The position numbers and the translations under genes are program-made. 64,000 nt of DNA from NCBI RefSeq assembly GCF_007565055.1, contig NC_044554.1, positions 146,257,463-146,321,462 on the forward strand. The letters run 5' to 3'. Below are positions 54,515 to 64,000 of the stretch, piece by piece; within the stretch, counting starts at the first letter, position 1; each line of letters starts with the position of its first letter. The notes beneath the pieces were generated by a model that saw nothing but the letters and a program-made list of their open reading frames with translations, was not told the DNA's origin and did no database searches. Source of the DNA: Rhinopithecus roxellana. Taxonomy: Eukaryota > Chordata > Mammalia > Primates > Cercopithecidae.

Positions 54515-56125
54515 AGCCAAGCTAGTTGGAGCAAAACTGCTGATGGGGTGCCTGGCAGGTGTGTAGCCTGGGCGGGCTCTCCAGGTGGAAGGGAGCAAAG
54601 GTGCTGAAGAGGATAGGTGTGGGCTTCAGAAAGAAGACACCTTTCCAGTAGAGCTTGCTGTTTTTGTGCTTGCCTACTGCCTTGTTCTCTGATTTCTCCT
54701 CTGGGCTTACTCGAGATGCACCCCATACCTCTCAAGCATTTTCTTGCTCACTGTGGAAATACTTGCCCCTGTGCTAAGAGAGATGTTGAAACCGACTTTC
54801 ACTGTCTCAGGACTGATGGGGACTGGCGTTTGCTTTGCAGGGTCACTGTGAACACCAGACAGTCCAGGAAATCCAAGAAGGCAGCTAACCAAAGGGACTT
54901 CAGCATCTGAAAGACTGGACTGAGGTGGGGGTGTACTTGACAGGGATGGACACTGACCACACACCTCCTTGAAACGTGTCATGGCTCATTACCAGCCGGT
55001 TTTCTTGGTGAGAAGTGACTCAATCCTAATGCTTTGCTGTGAGCCCACTGCCTCAGGAGGACTTGTTGGTCCTAACTAAGTATGAAACCAGTTATTAGAT
55101 AAAATGTCTTTTTACCCCAAGGTCGGCAGGGAGATGGGAAGGGCCACTTGTATTTGCAGGGTCTGCCTGCTCCCGTTCTTGGCAGCACACAGCAGGGCTC
55201 CAGCATCACCAAGCATTGCACATTCACTTTCCAAGTTCAAAGCGCATCCTTGCAGCCTTTCAAGGCGCCTGACATCCTTTCAAGTTCGCTGTTACAAAGG
55301 CAAATGCAAACAGAGCGCGTTTCGGAGGCGTTGTGTCAGTCAGCCCTCAATCTGTATGTTCTTCCAGACACTGCTTCTCCTGCCTGATTTATTTCATATT
55401 AAAAGGGCTGTCAATCTGCATCAAGGGAACAGGTTGAGAAAGAGTAAGTGATGTTTGTCGAGTGGGCTCTTTGTTGTTGTTTGTTATTGTTAAAAATAAC
55501 GGTCCCCCCATCTTTGTGGCCATATTCCTGACTCACCCCACACAGCTCTCCCCACCCCTGCTTACCTTGTCTGCAGGTATCTACACACCAGGGGTATGAA
55601 TTCCACGTACTAGAAACATTTCCATTCGAAATGTATTTTGTGAGGCTGTGGCAGACCCTTTTTTATTATCCATCAAATATATCTCTTTTTACCATCTGAT
55701 GGCTTTGGCAACAGGACCATTCTTCTTTCAAATAAAATAAATGTGCCCACAGCGTGGCAGAATACTCAGCATTGAAGAGGCTTTGCCCTGGCTAATGCGA
55801 GCCGCATTCTGCGGGCTTCATTACAACAGGACACTAATGATGCACTCTACGGCTCCCCACGGGATTGCTTTATTGTACCAGCTGCATTATTGTTTTATGT
55901 TAGTATATTGATTATTGCCTTCTCTGTCATTTAGGCCAGGTTTTCTTACTTTTATCTGCAATTTTGGCCTACAAATAGAATTGCCCCATCATTCTGTACT
56001 ATTAATTTTCGAAAGTGCCTGATACCTTGTGAACCAACCAATCAAGCCTGTCTTCACTTGCCATGTGAAAACTCTCAAATTACAAAGTCACCAGGAGTCA
56101 GATGGTCTCTGAGCATAGAGTCTTA
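54515..56125. other. Unique sequence; possible conserved element at 55740-56030
   Basis: No repeat recognised in 1.6 kb. 55740-56030 combines CpGs (ATGCGAGCCGC, CTGCGGGC, CTACGGCTCC, CCACGGG) with AT-core words (CTAATGATGC, ATTATTGTTTTATG, TTGATTATTGCC) and an E-box CAGCTG (about 55880). It is the most enhancer-like stretch in the window by eye; unproven. Confidence 0.4.
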
Positions 56126-56127
56126 AG

Positions 56128-56285
56128 CTAGTGGCTTTAACTTGAGTGTGCGTGGGAATTGCCTGCAGGAGTTTGTTGAAAGGCAAACTCCTGAGCCCCA
56201 ACCCCAGAAATGTAGCAGGTGTAGGGTTGGGGCCCAAGAAGCTGCCTTTTAAATAATCACTTCAGTGATGCTCAGGAAAAGGCTT
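56128..56285 (+). mobile_element. MER5A-type DNA transposon (hAT-Charlie)
   Basis: CTAGTGGCTTTAACTTGAGT, GTGCGTGGGAATTGCCTGCA, CCAACCCCAGAAATGTAGCA, GGTTGGGGCCCAAGAAGCTG, CACTTCAGTGATGCTCAGG follow MER5A ('cagtgcttctcaaactttaatgtgcatacgaatcacctgg'). Confidence 0.8.
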
Positions 56286-56289
56286 GGGA

Positions 56290-57775
56290 TGGGAGTGAGG
56301 GTAGAGCCAGGTGGTTGGCGATGAGGGAACTGGCAGGAGACCACAGACTGTGTTCCTTGACGCAGGCTCCACTCTCCCCGCTCCAGGCTGTCTCCTGGCC
56401 TCTTCCTTGCCGAGTCTTCTCTCCCCTCGTAATCCCTCTTTTTAGCTCTGCTATCAAGAGGTATTTCAGATGAGAACATAACCACTTAGGAGAAAGGCCC
56501 AAATCAGAAATGATATTAATGCTGCTCTCTTCCTTCCAAAAGAATTAGCTGCATAATACAATTTTATGGTGAAGAGACAGGAGGGAGAGGGGAGGAAGAA
56601 GAAAAATATTCTAGAACAGAACTATATGCAAACCATTGCTCAGTAACAAAGCCCTCCAGGACCTGAGGAAAATGCTGTTTTCAAGGAAGCAACAGACTCA
56701 CCTCTGTGAGGCTGGGATGGGGGAGAAACCCGAGGCACCCAGGGAGGCCAGATGCAAGAAGATGCTGCCGTGGGAGGCGCTTTCCCTCCGTTCACAGTTC
56801 CACAGACTCCCTTTGCTCTCGGGTAACACCCACTGAAAGGCGGGCCCTGAAGAGAATGAGGCAGATCCATGAGGACCCAATGGGAACTGGGAAGAAAACT
56901 CATGGAACACCTACAAATAAATAAATTATATTAAAAACAAAGGTAATAAATAACCCAAACTCATTGATTCCACTTATTGTACTGTATGTTACTTTTATCT
57001 GTGTCCAGAGGTTATTTACATCTATCATATTTGTACAGTGAAAATACACAATAGTGGGCTACTATGTGTCTTATTCCAAGTTTGCATTCAGTGACATCAC
57101 CTTGGCAACTTGAGACTGACCATGGTAGGAGTATTTACACTGTTGAAATCAGCATATGTTGCGAATCAGTGCTTGATTTATTGTTTTGTTGACTAGACTT
57201 AAAAAAGTGATGGAGAAAATGTTTAATGATGCAGATTAAGCTTAAAAGGGTGTCATGTCTGTAGCTGTCACATTATGACTAGCGCAAAAATTCGAGGGAA
57301 TATTCTTCCAGTATATGGAAACTATTATCTGATTCAGCAAAGACGTCACTCGTGTCGTTGATGAAATAATGTAGCTCTAACACATGTCTTCGTTTTTCAC
57401 TTTTGTTCTACTCATTAATGTAAATGAAAATATCAGCCACTATTCATGTCAGAATTATACTTGTTTATCACTCGCAGCCTAGGATTAGTGTGGATATAAG
57501 AGTTTGTCAAAAATCTGCAAAAGCCTTTTTAGAGATTCAGTTGGCTATATGGAATTACAATAGAGTCTGCTAATTTTATTTTTATTTGTAAATTATGTGC
57601 TATACATCCTTCAAATAAGTGAAATTCATAATAAACTTATGTGCACATACATTTATAGCTTCTACATACAGACAGCTTCTTTCTTCCTGCTTCTTCCCCT
57701 CCCTGTGCCAATTATTAAACATTTGCTAGCCCATCACTGCCTTAATTACATTTACAAATGAATCCCAAGTAGGGA
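56290..57775. other. Unique AT-rich sequence
   Basis: No exon or named repeat. 56280-56930 is GC-richer with several overlapping open frames below 90 codons, none with a recognised domain; 56930-57600 is AT-rich. Confidence 0.45.
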
Positions 57776-57779
57776 GTAA

Positions 57780-57915
57780 ACTTATTCAGGGTCTTATCTC
57801 ACCTACTGGATGAGGGGCTTCTTGAATAAAGAGCCCATGTCTGATTCAATCCTTTGTCTGCTATTTTGCCTAGCACAGAGCCTGTGCTCAGTAAGTGCTA
57901 AAAATGCTGAACAGA
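57780..57915 (+). repeat. L2 LINE 3' tail
   Basis: CCTACTGGATGAGGGGCTTC, TTGAATAAAGAGCCCATGTC, TGCCTAGCACAGAGCCTGTG, CTCAGTAAGTGCTAAAAATG match the L2 tail. Confidence 0.8.
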
Positions 57916-57919
57916 TAGT

Positions 57920-58260
57920 ATATCTCAACAGGAGCATGTCAACTAATTGTTAATTCCATAAAATACCCATGGCAAGAGTAAAACACGTAGGCTCCCTGGT
58001 CCGTTATAATTTGGAACTAGCAATTAGGATGCAATTGCTGAGACGCAATTGCTGCTTCATTTGCAAGAAGCTCTCTGCTTGTTTACATTTGGGATGGTAT
58101 CTTAGCCTGGCTCTCCGTCCCTCAGCCATCTTTTCTATTTATGGTGCAGGCTTTGAAAGTCACCTTGTGTTCGGTATGCAGTGCCAGTGTGTTGGAGCAT
58201 GGTGAAGACTGCAGCTGGAATGAAGAAGGAGAGACAAGAAAGAGGAGAAGGTGCAGGGGA
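57920..58260. other. Unique sequence
   Basis: Nothing recognised. Confidence 0.4.
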
Positions 58261-58264
58261 GGTG

Positions 58265-58440
58265 ATACTATTTACACAACTAGTTCATATCCTTGCCAGG
58301 TGCCAGCGACTGTGCTGCATAGTACACACATAGTATTTTGTTTAAACCTCACAATCAACCGTGTGAAGCTGTTTTATCAACCTCATTTTATATTTAAGAA
58401 AATCAAGGTTTAGAGAGGTAAAATAAGCAGATGAGCCTGC
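58265..58440 (-). repeat. MIR SINE, antisense
   Basis: GCCAGGTGCCAGCGACTGTG, GTTTAAACCTCACAATCAAC, CAACCTCATTTTATATTTAA, GAAAATCAAGGTTTAGAGAG follow antisense MIR. Confidence 0.82.
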
Positions 58441-58444
58441 AGGA

Positions 58445-61400
58445 GAGCCGGGATGCCCAGAGGAGGGCGGGTGCTGGCTGTGCCCGCTGGGCCACTTCTG
58501 TGACTGAATGAGCTTCGGCAACCATGTAGACCTCTCTTTTTCATGGCCCCTGGGATCCTGGCCACGGATAATGTTTGGCATTATATTTTGGTATACATGT
58601 ACATGAGCCTACCCCAAGGGGATATTTGGGCTTTTTTTGTTTGTTTTGTTTTGAGGTTGTTTGTGTTAGCAGTACATTGGGGACTTTTCTGGAGTTGCTA
58701 CAGGGTTCTGCTCTTCTGGAGACGGCTTAATGGTGCCTGTGCTGGGAATTTTCCTGGCTTCTTTCACGGAGGTCAAGTCCTCAGGCCTTGGAGAAAGAGG
58801 GGCTCAGAAGGAAGCCTGTCACGTGCCGAGGTTGTCCTTAAAGTACCCAAGAGAAGGAGACTCTGAAATGCTCCAGTGGCTTGTTCTGCTGTTTAAAAAT
58901 TTTTCCTTCTGGGAATTTCCAATTTATATCTGCTCTGATTTTCTCATTGTATTTGAGTGCATTTCCCAGATTAGAGAACTCACACAGCCTCAGCTCTTGG
59001 GGATTCTGTGAATCTTGGGTTATGAGATGTTCTCAAGTGTATTAGCAGAGAAATATTATGTTCCCAGAGGGCTCTGCAAGCCTCCCGGCACCCTGGCACC
59101 CAAGTGTTCACTCAAGCCAGGCTAGAAAGTGTTGGTGTATGAGTAGCCCACCATCTGGATGGGTGGCTGCTTCTTCCCATACAGGTCTAATTGCAGTGGG
59201 ATTTCCTAATCCCTCACTAATTCCTGTGATATTTGCTGCCATAATGTGTCTCACAATGAACTCATTTGGTATTAATGTGAATGTAACATGCCATTCCATA
59301 GGAATTCTGCCATAATTTAGCATTCATTAATGTCCACTTATTGTAAAGTGGTACAGAAAACACTTTATCACCTGTAAACTGGCAAAGCAGTTTCTCTGTG
59401 TGTGTATGTATGTTGTGTGTATCATTTAATGAGGTCCCTGTGAACTTGAGAACCCTAGTAAATATAAACTTCATATAAAGTCCCAGGTCATAAATCAAGC
59501 AACGATTGCAAATGACCTTACCGTATAAAGGTCAAATGTGCTTGGTCCCATCAAAGGACTTAGATCTTTTGCAGTGTCCAAGGACATCCCAATATTTTGT
59601 TCTGATGACCCCATATCAAAGGTTCCTTCAGCCATATGTATTTCCTGAGTTCTGCTAGGAGCCCCTAAATTCCCTCCATTGACCATTTGTTGCATTTCTA
59701 ACCTGACAACCCCTCCCAGGAACAGCCACGTTCGCCTCCCTTGTTCATGGGATTTTTCCTCTGTGACACTTCTGAACATGAAGTGAACCAGTGCTTTTTG
59801 AACCCATCCCACTTAGAAGCTAAACTCCTGTCTCAATAGTTTCAGCTAGATTTAAGATCAAAGGCAGAGGTAAAAGTCAGTGTAGCAATGCAAAGCATTA
59901 ATCTCCTATGTCAGATGCTTTCACTGTTGCTTTTACAAAAAAAATTTCAATAGCTTGACATATTATTCATTTATATGTAATAGGAAGAATTTACTTTGCT
60001 TCATACTGTGTATTTACCACTGCATCGTTCTGGGATTTCTTTTCTTTTCTTTTTTTTTTAAACAAAGGTCATCTGTGTACTAAAAATAATCCCAACAAAA
60101 TAAATGCAACACACCACACCCCCACTCTTCTTCATCCTTTTGAAACAATTTTCTCTGTGATGTAACTGAGTGATTTTGCAGCAGAAAGCTCCAAAAATTA
60201 AACCTGAACTTTCCAAATAGCTTCCTAATAACCGTTGCCCAAATCAATGGGGCTCCATGAATATTTTGACACAGTTTAAATGGGTTTGTATCCTCACCAC
60301 TGAGATCTGGTGATTTAGCCTGTCAGGCTGCAAATGTGGAAATATCACCTCTCACTGAGCAAAGTCCAATATCTCATTAGAAATGAAAATAGAAGAGAAG
60401 GGAAGCACAAATGCTGTCAGTGGCTGTGAGGAAAGAAATTAAACCTCCGGAGGCCTGTATATCTTATACAAAAGATTATGCACTGCCAGGCTATATAAAT
60501 CATGCCAGGGCTCTGGGGCTGCAATGGGCTAGAAAATAAAAAACCATAAAAGTGTCATATTGAAATACAGTCACTGAGAATTCTTTTATGATGAGTCTAA
60601 ATTCGCCTGACATTCTCGCAAATTCAGGGGCCTGCGTGGGTTGTTTATCCCCGGCCTTTCTCTGTCAGTCACGAAGTCCCAGTTTCCACAGCAAATTATT
60701 CTAAACAGGGCTTATTATCAAGGCATAAAAAAGTTAAAACACAGATGGCTGGAGAGTTCCTGTTTAATTTAAATGCCCTGTGGCCCACATCAATGTGAGT
60801 CTGTCTTGGCCTAGATTTACTATCAATAAATTGGCTGCACTTATTAGATGGCAGAGCCCTAAGATGTTGGTGGGGAGTATTTCAAATGGAATTAACATGA
60901 AGAGATGCAGAGTTGTATCCTATCATCTGTGAAATATGGAGAAGGACAAGCAATACATAAACAGGTATGACCACTCGCACCTGGGTCTACATGGGCAAGC
61001 ATGCCTCCACCAGGATGAAGAGCCTCATCTGTCGTAGGAATTAATTATCATCTCAGGCTTAATTACCAGTGGCATTTTCTCCCTGAGTTCAAAAAAGTTT
61101 TGTTTTGTTTTAAATAAACATTTGGTGTAACACAACCAAATGGAGATCCAGATTTTCAGAGCAAGTATAGGAGTTTTGGGCCCAGAGAACGAACAGGGTA
61201 CGTACAAGCATTTGGTTTGGAATGACACACTGCTGGTTTGAGAAGATACGGGCCGGCTCTCTTCTTGGCTGATTTATGTTTCAGCACCGCTTGTGTATTA
61301 GCTAGGCAGTCAGTGACACTGTCAGGTTTCTTGGTGTGCTGAGGACACTGCAGTGGGTGACTGGGCAAGTTGAGGAGATGCGGAGAAGGCCCTTGAGACA

Positions 61401-61535
61401 AACTGAGCCCAGAGGATCTGAGCTGGACGTGGAGATGAACAGAATTCTGGGTGCGCCAAAAGTTGTCATTAAAGGTCCTTTTTATGTGAAAGGACAACTG
61501 CAGTGTGGCACCATGGCCCTGGGAGGACGGGAGCT
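58445..61535. other. Longest repeat-free stretch on the right; possible conserved elements
   Basis: No interspersed repeat recognised over about 3 kb. 59150-59340 (TCTAATTGCAG, CACTAATTCC, GGTATTAATGTG, CATTCATTAATG) and 60400-60900 (TTCGCC, TCTCGCAAATTC, CAAATTATTC, TTATTATCAAGG, TATCAATAAATTGG, E-box CAGATGG) read like conserved noncoding DNA. No coding frame of note; no transcript signal recognised. Confidence 0.4.
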
Positions 61536-61770
61536 TCTTTTCTTTTTTGAGACAGGGTCTTATTCTCTCACCCAGGCTCATTGCAACCTCCGCCTCCCGG
61601 GTTCAAGGGATTTTCCCACCTCAGCCTCCCCAGTAGCTGGGACTATAGGTGCACGCCACCACACCTGACTGATTTTTGTATATTTTGGTAGAGACGGTGT
61701 CATCATGTTGGCCAGGCTAGTCTCAAACTCCTGACCTCAGGTGATCATCTGTCTCCTAAAGTGCTGGGAG
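61536..61770 (-). mobile_element. Alu, antisense, with deletion and truncated end
   Basis: GAGACAGGGTCTTATTCTCT, then CCCAGGCT joined directly to CATTGCAACCTCCGCC (about 25-30 nt missing), on to CTAAAGTGCTGGGAG where it stops before the final left-monomer block. Confidence 0.9.
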
Positions 61771-61784
61771 GGGTTTCTTAACCA

Positions 61785-62010
61785 TCAACAGAAATGGGCT
61801 GGAGGCAGGAAGACCTGGGTTTCAGTCTCAACTTTGCCTTTCAGTAGGTGGTTGCCTGTGAGTTTGTGGCAAATTACTTGATTTCTCTGATGTTCGATTC
61901 ATTCAGGGAAAAAAAGAATAATCTGATCTACCTCTGCAGGTGTTGGTAAGGATTAAATGAGAAGATACATGCAGACCCAGCATGGTGCCGAGCACACTGT
62001 AATTGTAACT
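61785..62010 (+). repeat. MIR SINE, sense
   Basis: AGGCAGGAAGACCTGGGTTT, CAGTCTCAACTTTGCCTTTC, GTGGCAAATTACTTGATTTC, GGTAAGGATTAAATGAGAAG, CAGCATGGTGCCGAGCACAC follow sense MIR. Confidence 0.88.
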
Positions 62011-62014
62011 ATGG

Positions 62015-62690
62015 AAGCCCCGTCACTCCCACCCCTGTCTTACTACATAATGATGGTGGTCTCCTCTCTACCTGAGTCAGACCCATTTAAGGAGATGTGG
62101 AAGGAGAAATGCTCCAGGCTCCTCCATGTTTCCCAAAAAGAACAAAATGAATGGAGACAAGCCATGACCTTGGCTTTATCACTCTCCTGCATGGTCTGGC
62201 TTTAGGGGAAGAAAGCAGACCAGGGAGGAAATCTGCAGGGTGAGCTACTCTTCTCCTCCAGGGTCACTTCTCAGGCTTTTGCATAGGCAATTCTACCTGT
62301 ACATAAAATTTCCATAGGCCCAGGAAACAAAGCAAGTCCAGCAAATGCTTGGCTAACTGCTGGCAACCAAGGACTTCTGAGATTTTTGCTTGTAAGGTTC
62401 ACCCCAGTTCATGCTTTCAAATGCCCTTGTCACTCTGCAAAGCCAGCTTCCTTCAAGATTTGTAACTTGGCTTTGGTCAAATAACTTTGAAATTGAATGC
62501 TGTATCTCAAGATTGATGGCCCAATAGGCATCAAGACCACATTTGTTTCCTGCCCAGCACTTTTTCAGAGGAAGAGGGATGAATGCAGAAAGGTAGAGCA
62601 CAATATCAAGGTCCACGAGGGGTGTTCTGCTCCCTTGCCCTACCCCCACATACATGGCCAACACTACCTGCCTCTCAGCTTCTCTTGCAG
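62015..62690. other. Unique sequence
   Basis: Nothing recognised; the 122-codon minus-strand open frame (62353-62721) has no recognised domain. Confidence 0.42.
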
Positions 62691-62699
62691 GCAGCAGGC

Positions 62700-63245
62700 C
62701 TACTGATCCATCGTTTATCACTGTGAGGTGCTGCCTAGAAATCAGGCCCTACGGTTTATCGATGTTGCCACCACTTGGAGGGTCCCGGGAGCCAGGTGCT
62801 AGTGGGTTTGCTCTTGCAGTGGATGCTATGGGGTTCTACCCAGATTCTCCTTCAGGACCAAGGCATCATTCCCTCGGCTACCAGGAGCACTGTCTGCTGG
62901 TGGCTTACAGTGGAATCTCTTGGCCTTTGGCCAAAGAGGGCTGCCTTGCTCAAGGCTATGATCCCTCCTTGGGGTATCTTGCATTCAGTGACTGGCCACT
63001 GTGGGGGATACAAAGGCTGGACCCCTTGCCTCAGTTGGACCAGTTCTAGGGGCCATCCCAACCCCTGCCTGGCTGGTTGAGGCCTCTGCTATGACTGTAG
63101 CCCAGCTCAACCTCTCCTGCAGCCCAATGCTGCTGCCCACATTCACTCACAGGTGTGGTTCCTATTGGACAACTCTCCAATAGGCCCCCTGGACACAATC
63201 TCGTCTCAGAGTCTGCTTCCTGGAAAATCTGACATGCCACAATGC
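62700..63245 (+). mobile_element. Probable ancient LTR-like repeat, family unassigned
   Basis: The right end (CAGCTCAACCTCTCCTGCAG, TTCACTCACAGGTGTGGTTC, TCTCGTCTCAGAGTCTGCTT, CCTGGAAAATCTGACATGCC) closely resembles the 3' end of a known mammalian repeat ('...catctcagagtctgcttcccggggaacccaacctg'). Left boundary uncertain. Overlapping open frames of 60-131 codons here are incidental. Confidence 0.45.
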
Positions 63246-63249
63246 TCCC

Positions 63250-64000
63250 AAAGTCCCTTGGGAGGAGGATTTCCTAATGAACAGCCAGGGAGGAAAGACT
63301 TTCAGAATGTAAGAGAGAACAATGCGTGACAACCACACCACTGATGTAAATTCAATCTCCAGTCTCCGTGACCAGCTTCCCCTCCTGCTCTCCTGGATGG
63401 GTTGGGGGAAGAAGGTAGCTATAGATGTGGTTACAATAAGGTGTAGGCTAATGAGATGGTTGAGCCATATTTTTTTTTTCTAGAATGTCATCACAATCTG
63501 AAAATACCATTATCTGTTTAACCCTAAAGCTTTTAATCCATTCTTGGGCAAATTTTTGTGTTTTGGGGGATATCTAAAAATGAGCCTGTGGAGAGGCACG
63601 AGGACTGGTTTATGAATAGGAGTGGTTAGTCAATCACCTGTTGTATGTGCTTTGAATTAAATAATATAATTCTCTTGCGTTATGTCCAAAATTCCAACAA
63701 AGATCTGATATTTGAGTTCTGAAAAAGTCGTCTCTTATCCATATGCAAAAATGATAAGGTGATAGTTTAATACCTTATCAATGACTAGTTGTGGGCTAGC
63801 TTAGAGCAAGGAAATGCTTGGAGAGGAGTGGGGATGTGGGTGTGCGGGAGCAAGGGGTTTGTAGGATTAGGTGGAGGGAACAAAGACAAACGACACCTAC
63901 TTTTAATTTCTTAGCTGAATACTGTGATGGTATGAGTTCAAACAATGTTTCCCAAAATGCAGTGCCCATATCCCTGGTGAAACCAAAGGGGATAGTAAAT
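63250..64000. other. Unique sequence to window end
   Basis: No repeat or gene recognised. Confidence 0.42.

Noticed and set aside
1..64000. CRISPR array, operons, bacterial promoters, tRNA or rRNA genes, or a new multi-gene system
   Set aside because: Repeats and composition are primate nuclear. tRNA-like text belongs to MIR SINEs. Nothing resembles a multi-gene system.

Overview
This window looks like nuclear, mostly noncoding DNA from an Old World monkey (Cercopithecidae). All interspersed repeats are of primate or older mammalian type (Alu, L1, L2, MIR, MaLR LTRs, hAT-Charlie). The youngest AluY copies, at 12952-13273, 45490-45793 and 46354-46659, carry bases I associate with cercopithecid AluY (AluYRa-like) rather than human AluY: GGCTAG instead of GGCTAA before the middle T-rich stretch, and GGCTTGAGCC or GGCTCGAGCC instead of GGCGTGAGCC. 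The species assignment is an inference from repeat subfamilies.

I find no protein-coding exon, rRNA gene, tRNA gene, CRISPR array or bacterial-type gene that I can support. The long open frames are short, have no recognisable domain, and mostly lie in Alu, L2 or microsatellite sequence. The only recognisable protein-coding relics are dead reverse-transcriptase fragments of L1 (around 29505-29680) and L2 (around 40770-41440). One region, 15.8-16.3 kb, has splice-like signals and is listed as a candidate noncoding exon only.

Layout: 0-3.4 kb has MIR, L2, a tail-to-tail inverted Alu pair, a MaLR solo LTR and a Charlie-type DNA transposon. 5.5-6.8 kb has Alu, antisense L1M and MIR. 8.5-10.2 kb has two MLT1-type LTRs and an L2 tail. 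12.5-13.3 kb has an inverted AluY pair. 13.3-17.1 kb is repeat-poor. 17.1-28.5 kb is dense in L2, MIR, Alu and L1M. 30.8-36 kb is repeat-poor. 36-42 kb has L1M, a 138-bp direct duplication, and a 1.8-kb L2 relic. 43.8-44.4 kb is an AluJ whose tail has become a 303-nt pure polypurine tract. 45.5-48.8 kb is an Alu/L1M cluster. 49-51 kb, 53.3-53.8 kb, 54.5-57.8 kb and 58.4-61.5 kb are largely unique, and parts read like conserved noncoding (enhancer-type) sequence.

My repeat calls sum to roughly 21 kb, about a third of the window; more diverged repeats surely remain uncalled. There is no gene system to describe. What can be read is insertion history: Alu into MIR, an LTR into L2, Alu into or beside L1M, and target-site duplications that fix several boundaries. 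Edges of ancient repeats are approximate (tens of bases).
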